This document shows positions 1-6,758 of a stretch of DNA of 64,000 nucleotides, one piece after another. The stretch's first letter is position 1. Every line of letters starts with the position of its first letter. The notes beneath the pieces are model-generated. The model saw only the letters and a program-made list of their open reading frames with translations. It had not been told where the DNA came from and did not search any database. Source of the DNA: Lentzea californiensis (GTDB lineage Bacteria > Actinomycetota > Actinomycetes > Mycobacteriales > Pseudonocardiaceae). The translations under genes were made by a program, and so were the position numbers. Where the stretch lies: the NCBI RefSeq assembly GCF_024648825.1, contig NZ_JANBBE010000002.1, positions 434,001-498,000 of the forward strand. Reading direction: 5' to 3'.

Positions 1-1
1 G

Positions 2-682
2 CTCGTCCAGGTCATCGAGGACGCGGCCGAGCAGAAGGGCACCGGCCGCTGGACCGTGCAGGAGGCGCTGGAACTGGGCGTCCCGGTCACCGGTATCGCC
101 GAGGCCGTCTTCGCCCGCAGCCTGAGCGGTCACACCGACCAGCGCAAGGCCGTGCGGGACGCGTTCGGTGCCAGCCAGGTCGTCGCGAAGCCGGACGCCG
201 AGCTGGTCGACGACGTGCGCCAGGCGCTCTACGCGTCGAAGGTCGTCGCTTACGCGCAGGGCTTCGACATGATGCGCGAGGCGTCGAAGAACTTCGGCTG
301 GGACATCGACCTCGGTGCGATGGCGACGATCTGGCGCGGTGGCTGCATCATCCGCGCGCAGTTCCTCAACCGCATCCGCGAGGCGTACGACACGAACGCG
401 GACATCGCGTCCCTCCTGGTGGACGACTACTTCCGCGACGCGGTGCAGAACGCCGAGGCCGCCTGGCGCAGGGTCGTGGTCCGTGCGGTCGAATCCGGCG
501 TGCCGACGCCGGGCTTCGTGTCCGCTTTGGCCTACTACGACGGACTTCGCTCCGAACGGCTGCCCGCCGCGCTCGTGCAGGGACAGCGGGACTTCTTCGG
601 GGCGCACACGTACAGGCGCACCGACAAGCCCGGTAGCTTCCACACGTTGTGGTCGGGTGATCGATCAGAGGTGGAAGCGTGA
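2..682 (+). CDS. gnd: 6-phosphogluconate dehydrogenase, decarboxylating (C-terminal part, 5' truncated by window edge)
   Basis: NADP-dependent oxidative decarboxylation of 6-phosphogluconate to ribulose 5-phosphate in the pentose phosphate pathway, in the cytosol. The frame is open from base 2, so the N-terminal Rossmann domain lies outside the window. The visible part is the all-helical C-terminal domain: KGTGRWTVQEAL near the edge, then FARSLS and IWRGGCIIRAQFLNRI, all typical of the family, and the conserved C-terminal stretch ending in a TYRRTDKPGSFHTLW-type tail. The stop overlaps the GTG start of the following carboxypeptidase (GTGA at 679-682), suggesting translational coupling. Family assignment is secure; the true start cannot be seen. 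Confidence 0.95.
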   Translation, partial: LVQVIEDAAEQKGTGRWTVQEALELGVPVTGIAEAVFARSLSGHTDQRKAVRDAFGASQVVAKPDAELVDDVRQALYASKVVAYAQGFDMMREASKNFGWDIDLGAMATIWRGGCIIRAQFLNRIREAYDTNADIASLLVDDYFRDAVQNAEAAWRRVVVRAVESGVPTPGFVSALAYYDGLRSERLPAALVQGQRDFFGAHTYRRTDKPGSFHTLWSGDRSEVEA

Positions 683-2208
683 AATTTCGAGTTCTGGGGG
701 CGGTCGTCGCTGTGGCGGCAGGGGTGTCCCTGACGTCCAGCGGCGGCGCCGTGGCGGTCGGCAACGAGGCGCTCACGGCTGATCTCGACACGATCCTGGC
801 CGACAACGCGCTCAAGGGCGCGGACGTCGGCCTGGTCGTGCGGGACGCCGCCACAGGCGAAGTGATCTACACCAGGCAGAGCAGCAGGCGTTCCCAGGTG
901 GCGTCGAACATGAAGCTGCTCACCACGACGACGGCGCTGGACCTGCTGGGCCCGGACTTCCGCTGGAAGACCGAGCTCGTGTCGAGCGGCACGAAGTCCG
1001 GGTCGACGCTCAACGGCGACCTGGCGCTGCGCGGCGGTGGCGACCCGACGATGTCCCGGCTGCGCTACCAGCAGCTCGCGGACACGTTGAAGGCCAGCGG
1101 TGTCACGACCGTCAACGGCGCGTTGGTCATCGACGACACGAAGTTCGACGCGCAGCCGTACGGCACGGGCTGGGCGTGGGACGACGAGCCGTTCTCCTAC
1201 AGCGCGGAGACGTCGGCGCTCACGCTCTCGCCGGACGCGAAGTTCAGCGCGGGCACGGTCGTCGTGCGCGTCAAGCCGGGCGCCGCGGCGGGCGCCCCGG
1301 CCGTCGTCACGACCGAACCGGCGAACGACCACGTGCAGGTCGTGTCCACGGCGACGACCGGCAACGCCGGCCTCTTCGTGGAACGCGAGCACGGCACGAA
1401 CCGCATCATCGTCAGCGGGTCGACGTCCGTCGAGGCCACCAGGCTCTCGTCGGTCAAGGACCCGACCGGCCTCGTGACGTCGGTGTTCCAGAAGGCGTTG
1501 CAGGCCAGCGGGATCACCGTCACCGGCGGTGTGAAGCGGCAAAAGGCTCCGGCCGGTGCCACGGTCCTCGCGACCGACACGTCGATGACGCTCCGCGAGC
1601 TCAACGTGCCGTTGCTCAAGGACAGCAACAACATGCTGGCCGAGGTGCTGGTCAAGACCGCGGGCGGCTCGTTCACCAACGGCATCAACCAGCTCAGCAC
1701 CAAGTGGTCCGGCCTGGGCGTCGACCCGAACGCGGTCGAGGTCTTCGACGGCTCCGGAATGTCGCGGCTCGACCAGTTCTCGCCGGACGACCTCACGTCG
1801 GTGCTGATCAAGGCCAGGACCAAGCCGTGGTTCCCCGCGTGGCAGGCCTCGCTGCCCGTCGCCGGTGTCGACGGCACCCTGGTCAACCGCATGAGGAACA
1901 CCCCGGCCGCGGGCAACGTGAAGGCCAAGACCGGATCGCTTTCGGGCGTCTCGGGCCTGGCGGGTTACGTGAAGACCGCGGCGGGACGTGACCTCGTGTT
2001 CTCGGTGGTGCAGAACAACGTCCTGCTGTTCAACAGCCCGAAGAACATCGAGGACAGGATCGCTGTGCGCCTGGCCTCGGAGGGCGGCTCGGTCTCGCCA
2101 CAGGTCCAGACGGTGCCGCAGCAGCGCAAGGCTCCGGCGCAGGACCGCACGAAGGTTCCCGCACAGGAGCGCTTCGACGTGGAGTGCTCCTGGATCGGCA
2201 CCTGCTAG
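679..2208 (+). CDS. dacB: D-alanyl-D-alanine carboxypeptidase/endopeptidase (PBP4 type, peptidase S13)
   Basis: Low-molecular-mass penicillin-binding protein of 509 aa that trims or cleaves peptidoglycan peptides outside the membrane. A short hydrophobic N-terminus (KFRVLGAVVAVAAGVSL) fits a signal peptide. The three active-site motifs are present in order: SxxK as SNMK (about residue 76), SxN as SNN in LLKDSNNMLAE (about residue 316), and KTG in VKAKTGSLSGVSG (about residue 416). The large insertion between the first two motifs is typical of class C PBPs. The GTG start overlaps the gnd stop. The tail after the KTG domain is Gln/Pro-rich and ends with two Cys (VECSWIGTC), of unknown role. A strong inverted repeat follows the stop. 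Confidence 0.93.
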   Translation: MKFRVLGAVVAVAAGVSLTSSGGAVAVGNEALTADLDTILADNALKGADVGLVVRDAATGEVIYTRQSSRRSQVASNMKLLTTTTALDLLGPDFRWKTELVSSGTKSGSTLNGDLALRGGGDPTMSRLRYQQLADTLKASGVTTVNGALVIDDTKFDAQPYGTGWAWDDEPFSYSAETSALTLSPDAKFSAGTVVVRVKPGAAAGAPAVVTTEPANDHVQVVSTATTGNAGLFVEREHGTNRIIVSGSTSVEATRLSSVKDPTGLVTSVFQKALQASGITVTGGVKRQKAPAGATVLATDTSMTLRELNVPLLKDSNNMLAEVLVKTAGGSFTNGINQLSTKWSGLGVDPNAVEVFDGSGMSRLDQFSPDDLTSVLIKARTKPWFPAWQASLPVAGVDGTLVNRMRNTPAAGNVKAKTGSLSGVSGLAGYVKTAAGRDLVFSVVQNNVLLFNSPKNIEDRIAVRLASEGGSVSPQVQTVPQQRKAPAQDRTKVPAQERFDVECSWIGTC

Positions 2209-2225
2209 CCCCGACCTTCGTTGTT

Positions 2226-2274
2226 GATGAGGGGAGCTTTCATAAACCTCAGGTTTATGAAAGCTCCCCTCATC
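2226..2274. terminator. Bidirectional terminator between convergent dacB and SulP-carbonic anhydrase genes
   Basis: Near-perfect palindrome: arms 2226-2247 and 2253-2274 pair over 22 bp, and C2248/G2252 extend the stem to 23 bp around a TCA loop. It lies 17 nt after the dacB stop and 6 nt from the stop of the opposing gene, and is flanked by T residues on both sides. This is the expected place for a shared terminator. Confidence 0.85.
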
Positions 2275-2280
2275 TCGTTT

Positions 2281-4494
2281 CTACGCCGGGGCAGGCACGG
2301 GTTCGAGCCCGTTGCGGTCCGGGTCCACCAGGTACACGCGGGCGTTCGAGATGTCGAAGTACATGCCCTTCAACGTGAGCGTGCCCGCCACGATCGCCTC
2401 GCGCACGCTCGGGTAGCCGAGCAGGTTGTCCAGCTGCTGCGCGACGTTCGCGACCGCGAGCCGGTCCGCCACCGGCAGTTCCGCGCAGCCGGGCGCCGTC
2501 GGCGCGTGGAACCTGATCAGCGACGGCTCGGCGTTGCGCAGCCACGAGCGCAGGTGCGAACCGCGCGGCGCGGACCCGCTGACCAGCGCCTTCATCGCGC
2601 CGCAGTCGGAGTGTCCACACACGACGATCGTGCTGACGTTCAGGATCTCCACGGCGTACTCGACGGCCGCCCCGACCGACCTGTCACCGGCGGACGACAT
2701 CGGCACCAGGTTGCCGATGTTGCGCACGCAGAACAGGTCGCCCGGCCCGGACGTGGTGATCAGGTTCGGCACCACGCGGGAGTCCGCACACGTGATGAAC
2801 AACTGCTGGGGGCGCTGTCCGCGCACCGCCAGCTCGTGCAGGAACGGCCGCACCAACGGCGCGGAACGGCGTTCGAACTCGTGCATCCCGCGCAGCATCG
2901 GGTCGGTTTCCGCCGAGGCCCGCTGCGAAGGCAGCGTGACGGCCTCGGGCGTGCCCTGCCAGTGCGACCACGGTGCGAACCAGCGCGGCAGCGGGCCGGG
3001 CAACGTCTTGAGCCGCCCCGGTTTGCCCTGGTCCGCCCGGTCGAACCAGGTGTCGTGCACCTCGTCGACCCGCACCCGGCCGCCGAGCCGTTCGTAGCCC
3101 TCACGCCAGTCGTTGATCGCCTCGTAGGACGCGTGGTCCAGGTAGTCGACGTGCAGCTCCAGCACGACGGTCTCGCGCTGCGGCATCCTGCGCAGCTCGC
3201 GCACGAGCCGTCCGACTCCCAGGAACACCAACGATCCGTGCACGCACACCCGGTTGCCCTCGACGCGCACGGAGCAGTGCGTCAACCGGTACAGCGCTCG
3301 CAGCAACGCGATGACGAGCCCGGCGACCACACCCTCCAGCAGTCCGAAGAGGACGACGCCGAGGACGGTCGCGGCGTAGACCACGAATTCCCCGTGCTGC
3401 AGCAGGTTCCGCATCCGCTGGAACGACACGAGCTTGAGCCCGACGACGAACAGCACGCCCGCCAGCGCGGACAACGGGATCAGCTCCAGGGCGGGGGTGA
3501 ACGCCAGCACGGCCACCGCGATCCACACACCCTGCAGGACCGCGGCGTACCGGGTCTTCGCTCCCGCCGCGACGTTCGTGGAGCTGCGCGCCAGGCCACC
3601 GCTGATCGGGAACCCGCCCAGCGCGCCCGCGAGCACGTTGCCGGTGCCCTGCGCGACGAGTTCCCTGTCCAGCCGGGCGCGCGGCCCGTCGTGCAGCCGG
3701 TCCGTGGCGACGGCGGACAGCAACGACTCCATGCTCGCCACCAGCGCGACCGTGACGACGGCCATGACCACCGTGCCGGCACTGCCCTGCGGCATCTCCG
3801 GGAACGTCAGCGCGTGGCTGTCCGGCAGGTCGACGTGGGTGACGTCGAGGCGCAGCACGAACGCCATGGCGGTCGCCAGGACGACGGCCACCAGCGGTGC
3901 GGGGACCAGTGAGGCACGCGGAACGTGCGGCCACAGCAGCAGGACCGCGATCGCCACCGCACCGGTGATCACCGAACCGGGTGAGGGCTCGGCCAGTTCG
4001 CCGGCCAGCAGGGCGAGGTTCGCGGGCACGGACGACGACGCCGTGCCGCCCAGCACCACCACGAGCTGCCCGGCGGCGATCGAGATGCCGATGCCCGCGA
4101 GCATGCCGTGCACGACGGCGGGGGACAGCGACATCACCACGCGGCTGATCCCGGTGAGTCCCAGCGCGACCTGCAGCACGCCCGCGGCCAGCGTGATCGC
4201 CGCGGTGGCCGCCCACCCGAACTGCGCCACCAGCCCGGCGACGATGACCATGAGCCCGGTGCCCGGCCCGCTGATCTGCAGCGGTGCCCCGCTGAGCGCG
4301 CCGACGACCACGCCGCCGATGACCGCGGAGATGATGCCCGCCATCAGCGGCGCGCCCGTGGCGTGCGCGATGCCGAGCGACAGCGGGATCGAGATGAGGA
4401 ACAGCACGAAGCTCGCGGGCAGGTCGTGCTTCAGGACCAGCGGTGGACCGTGCGGGGTGTGGTCGCCGGTGTTGGACCTGGGCTGATGGTTCAC
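2281..4494 (-). CDS. SulP-family anion transporter fused to beta-carbonic anhydrase
   Basis: A two-part protein of about 737 aa. The N-terminal two thirds is a multi-span SulP permease (FVLFLISIPLSLGIAHATG, then GPGTGLMVIVAG, then FPISGGLARSS) followed by a short STAS-like stretch. The C-terminal ~190 residues are a beta-class carbonic anhydrase with the zinc/active-site motifs CADSRVVP and CGHSDCGAMKAL. The fusion suggests bicarbonate uptake or export coupled to CO2 hydration at the membrane; SulP members can also carry sulfate, so the substrate is inferred. I prefer the GTG at 4494, preceded by AAGGGACG at suitable spacing, over ATGs at 4521 and 4542. A small ORF lies just upstream on the same strand. 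Confidence 0.92.
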   Translation of the reverse strand: MNHQPRSNTGDHTPHGPPLVLKHDLPASFVLFLISIPLSLGIAHATGAPLMAGIISAVIGGVVVGALSGAPLQISGPGTGLMVIVAGLVAQFGWAATAAITLAAGVLQVALGLTGISRVVMSLSPAVVHGMLAGIGISIAAGQLVVVLGGTASSSVPANLALLAGELAEPSPGSVITGAVAIAVLLLWPHVPRASLVPAPLVAVVLATAMAFVLRLDVTHVDLPDSHALTFPEMPQGSAGTVVMAVVTVALVASMESLLSAVATDRLHDGPRARLDRELVAQGTGNVLAGALGGFPISGGLARSSTNVAAGAKTRYAAVLQGVWIAVAVLAFTPALELIPLSALAGVLFVVGLKLVSFQRMRNLLQHGEFVVYAATVLGVVLFGLLEGVVAGLVIALLRALYRLTHCSVRVEGNRVCVHGSLVFLGVGRLVRELRRMPQRETVVLELHVDYLDHASYEAINDWREGYERLGGRVRVDEVHDTWFDRADQGKPGRLKTLPGPLPRWFAPWSHWQGTPEAVTLPSQRASAETDPMLRGMHEFERRSAPLVRPFLHELAVRGQRPQQLFITCADSRVVPNLITTSGPGDLFCVRNIGNLVPMSSAGDRSVGAAVEYAVEILNVSTIVVCGHSDCGAMKALVSGSAPRGSHLRSWLRNAEPSLIRFHAPTAPGCAELPVADRLAVANVAQQLDNLLGYPSVREAIVAGTLTLKGMYFDISNARVYLVDPDRNGLEPVPAPA

Positions 4495-4562
4495 GAGACG
4501 TCCCTTGCTGAATGGCGGCATGGCCCTGTGCGACGGCGGCACAGGGCGGGAGGGGAGTGAGC

Positions 4563-4673
4563 TCAGGAGATGGCGCCCGACGTTCTGAGTCGCGCCACCA
4601 GGTGCTCTAAAGGCAGCATGCGGCGCGGCCGGACGGCTGCGAGCTCGTCGGCGCTGTCATGCGGGGTCGGCAC
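4563..4673 (-). CDS. Putative 36-aa small protein or leader peptide upstream of SulP-carbonic anhydrase
   Basis: A GTG-initiated frame of 36 codons begins with VPTPHDSADELAAVRPRR and ends LVARLRTSGAIS. It is preceded by a good Shine-Dalgarno (GGAGGTG at a 6-nt gap) and lies about 70 nt upstream of the transporter start on the same strand. It is hydrophilic, Arg-rich and without Cys in this reading. Position and ribosome site suggest either a leader peptide or a real small protein. No family recognised; coding status is uncertain. Confidence 0.4.
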   Translation of the reverse strand: MPTPHDSADELAAVRPRRMLPLEHLVARLRTSGAIS

Positions 4674-4822
4674 GGGAACACCTCCGTGTCGGCACAGGCA
4701 TCGTCGGGCGGGATCAGGCCGCGTCGCCCTCAATGATGAGGCCGGAATCGGTGCTGTGACAGATCTTTCAGCCAACCGTGTTGATCTTGGGTGGCGCCGT
4801 CACGCGAGGTGATCACGGAGAA

Positions 4823-4857
4823 GGGCCGGCTCCGGTCGGGGGGTGCGGAGCCGGCCC
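4823..4857 (-). terminator. Rho-independent-type hairpin after the small Cys protein
   Basis: Perfect 12-bp GC stem (4823-4834 with 4846-4857) and an 11-nt G-rich loop. It lies about 40 nt beyond the stop of the minus-strand gene ending at 4898. There is no clear T tract, as is common for actinomycete terminators. Confidence 0.6.
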
Positions 4858-4897
4858 AGGCCGGGGTGGAACTGAAGAACTATCGAGTTCCGGGAAT

Positions 4898-5215
4898 TCA
4901 GCCTACCGAGCGCAGGTGCTTGCCGTGCGAAGTCTCCTGGCCGACGACGGTCAGGATCAGCTGAGCCGAGAGATAAGCACGGCACGGTGCGGGCATTCGC
5001 CGTGAGAACCAGCCGCGCTTGCAGGTCGCGCACCGGCCGTGCTCGTCGGGCTGGTGCTCGTCGAGCAACGCCTTCACCACCGCGACCACCCTCGGCAACT
5101 CAACCCTGGCGAGTACGAGAGCGGTCTGGTCGTCGCCGCGTTCGGCGAGATCGGTGAGTGTGGCCAGGTGGGAGTGCAGCGACTTGTCCAGTTGGCTGAA
5201 CACCGTGACGGCCAT
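4898..5215 (-). CDS. Small hypothetical protein with a CxxC motif, divergent from WhiJ-like regulator
   Basis: 105 aa from ATG 5215 (MAVTVFSQLDKSLHSHL). The first ~60 residues are predicted helical (TLTDLAERGDDQTALVLARVEL). A motif DEHQPDEHGRCATCKRG follows, with two Cys in CxxC spacing; together with a nearby His and a later Cys in MPAPCRAY it could form a small zinc site. No catalytic family recognised. It is transcribed divergently from the XRE/DUF5753 and DUF397 genes, and from memory similar small proteins occur beside such pairs in Pseudonocardiaceae. A role in the same regulatory module is inferred only from position. Upstream in-frame codons to 5338 exist but lack a convincing ribosome site. 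Confidence 0.7.
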   Translation of the reverse strand: MAVTVFSQLDKSLHSHLATLTDLAERGDDQTALVLARVELPRVVAVVKALLDEHQPDEHGRCATCKRGWFSRRMPAPCRAYLSAQLILTVVGQETSHGKHLRSVG

Positions 5216-5234
5216 CAGGCTCAGAGCTCCAGTC

Positions 5235-5291
5235 CTTACGTAAGCAGCCCATGCAGACTGTCGCGCCGAACCTGCGATCTGCAAGTTGCAG
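5235..5291. promoter_or_regulatory. Divergent regulatory region with two palindromes
   Basis: Between the divergent genes starting at 5215 (-) and 5380 (+) are a 10-bp palindrome CTTACGTAAG (5235-5244) and an odd-centred palindrome CTGCAAGTTGCAG (5279-5291). Either could be the operator of the adjacent XRE regulator. No experimental motif is known to me for this protein. Confidence 0.4.
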
Positions 5292-5379
5292 TACACGAAT
5301 GGATGACGTCTCTTTGCGACACGCTGGTTTGCTCTCAAACTGAGAACGACCAGAACGTGGATGGCACCCAGGAGGAGTC

Positions 5380-6225
5380 ATGCGGGGCAGCAGCCCGACC
5401 CTGCGCAAGCGCCGGCTCGTGAGCGAGCTCCGGCGTCTGCGTGAAGTGGCCGGGCTGACGATCGAGGAGGTCGGTGAGCGCCTGGAGTGCTCAGCCTCCA
5501 AGATCAGCCGCATCGAGACGGGTCGTGTGGGGGTGAGCCCGCGTGACGTGCGGGACATGCTCACCGCCTACGGTGCGGACGCCGCCACCCTCGACGAACT
5601 GGTCCAGCTGGCAAGGGAAGCCCGCCGCAAGGCGTGGTGGGACGAGTTCGGTGACATCGTGCCCGGTCGTTACGTGGGGTACGAGGCCGACGCGGACTCG
5701 ATCAGGACCTACCAGGGCCTGATGATCCCGGGCCTGCTGCAGTGCGAGGCGTACACGAGGGCGTTGATCTCCCAGGTGCTGCCGGACGCGCGCACCGCGG
5801 AGATCGACCGGCGCGTCCGGTTGCGCAAGGCCAGGCAGGCCCTGCTCAGTGAGGACGACCCGTTGCGCCTGCACGTCGTGATCGACGAAGCCGCCCTGCG
5901 CCGGCTCGTCGGCGGCGCCGAGGTGATGCGCGTGCAGATGGCGCGTCTTCTCGAAGTCGGTGCGTTGCCGAACGTCACGATGCAGGTCGTGCCGTTCAGC
6001 GCCGGTGGTCATGCTGCGATGGACGGCCCGTTCGTCATCCTGAGCTTTCCCGAGCAGCTCGACTCCGACGTGGTGTACATCGAAAGCACCAGAAGCGGCG
6101 TCTACCTGGAACAACAGTCAGACGTCCATTCCTACGCCGAGATGTTCGAGCGTCTCGTGAGCTCCGCCCAGACCCCGCGGGAATCGGCAACCCTGATCAC
6201 GGAGATCGCTCGCACTCTCGCGTGA
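5380..6225 (+). CDS. XRE-family regulator with DUF5753 domain (WhiJ-like)
   Basis: 281-aa DNA-binding protein. An N-terminal helix-turn-helix (about residues 12-65: LRRLREVAGLTIEEVGERLECSASKISRIETG) is followed by the DUF5753 domain (about 95-275) with the usual landmarks YVGYEADADSIRTYQGLMIPGLLQCEAYTRAL and GALPNVTMQVVPFSAGGHAAMDGPF (shortened here). Proteins of this type in Streptomyces (WhiJ and paralogues) act with a small DUF397 partner in developmental or antibiotic control. The DUF397 gene follows 12-21 nt downstream, so the two are probably cotranscribed. ATG 5380 is preceded by an AGGAGT ribosome site. Confidence 0.9.
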   Translation: MRGSSPTLRKRRLVSELRRLREVAGLTIEEVGERLECSASKISRIETGRVGVSPRDVRDMLTAYGADAATLDELVQLAREARRKAWWDEFGDIVPGRYVGYEADADSIRTYQGLMIPGLLQCEAYTRALISQVLPDARTAEIDRRVRLRKARQALLSEDDPLRLHVVIDEAALRRLVGGAEVMRVQMARLLEVGALPNVTMQVVPFSAGGHAAMDGPFVILSFPEQLDSDVVYIESTRSGVYLEQQSDVHSYAEMFERLVSSAQTPRESATLITEIARTLA

Positions 6226-6246
6226 CTGCGATCGGGAGTGAACAGA

Positions 6247-6438
6247 GTGGAAAGCTTGCAGTGGCGCAAGAGCAGCCGATCCTCGGCCGGTGGGCCCGAC
6301 TGCGTGGAGATCGCGCTCGTCGCCTCCGGCACTGCCGTCCGTGACAGCAAGAACGCGGACGGAGGGCGGCTGGAGTTCGGTGGCGCGGGGTGGGACACCT
6401 TCCTCGCCGCCGCGAAGACCGGCTCTTTTGTCAGCTGA
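6247..6438 (+). CDS. DUF397 domain protein, partner of the upstream XRE/DUF5753 regulator
   Basis: 63-aa protein containing the complete DUF397 signature: LQWRKSSRSSAGGPDCVEIA, then VRDSKNADGGRLEFG and WDTFLAAAKTG. I chose GTG 6247 because GGGAG lies 8 nt upstream; GTG 6238 would add three residues. DUF397 proteins are found almost only in actinomycetes as partners of DUF5753 regulators and may modulate their DNA binding. The gene is probably translated from the regulator's transcript and is closed by a strong hairpin. Confidence 0.88.
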   Translation: MESLQWRKSSRSSAGGPDCVEIALVASGTAVRDSKNADGGRLEFGGAGWDTFLAAAKTGSFVS

Positions 6439-6454
6439 TCGTCAGATGCACGAG

Positions 6455-6488
6455 GAAGGCCCCGGCTGGAGTTCCAGCTGGGGCCTTC
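6455..6488 (+). terminator. Terminator after the XRE/DUF397 unit
   Basis: 15-bp stem (6455-6469 with 6474-6488; one G-U pair) and a 4-nt AGTT loop, followed by TCTCG. It starts 16 nt after the DUF397 stop. Confidence 0.8.
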
Positions 6489-6499
6489 TCGCGTAAGGG

Positions 6500-6566
6500 G
6501 ACGTGGGCCGGCCGGCGTTCCGCCGCCGCGGGCTGGATGCCCCTTGCACGCCGGCCGACCCACGTC
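6500..6566. repeat. Long imperfect inverted repeat in the 320-nt gap before the SARP gene
   Basis: Arms 6500-6518 and 6548-6566 are complementary over 19 nt with one mismatch and enclose a GC-rich loop of 29 nt. It follows the DUF397 terminator directly. The gap 6439-6758 otherwise holds no convincing gene. It also contains an odd palindrome ACGCTAAGCGT at 6666-6676, a candidate operator for the regulator gene downstream. Confidence 0.55.
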
Positions 6567-6758
6567 GATCATGGGGAGCAGCGGGTGTTCCGCTGTCCGG
6601 TCCAACCTGCTCCGACTCCGGGATCTCGGGTTTCCGTTGATCTCGCCGTCTGTGGTTGGTTGGACACGCTAAGCGTAAGAATGCCTTCTACAGCACGACT
6701 GGAGCCCGACTGAAGTGATCTTCAAGCTCCAGGTGGCCCACAGGCGAAGGACAGATCG

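Noticed and set aside
2221-3912. Long plus-strand open frame over the SulP-carbonic anhydrase gene
   Set aside because: It is a high-GC shadow: the translation is Arg/His/Gln-rich without domains, while the minus strand encodes clear SulP and carbonic anhydrase motifs.
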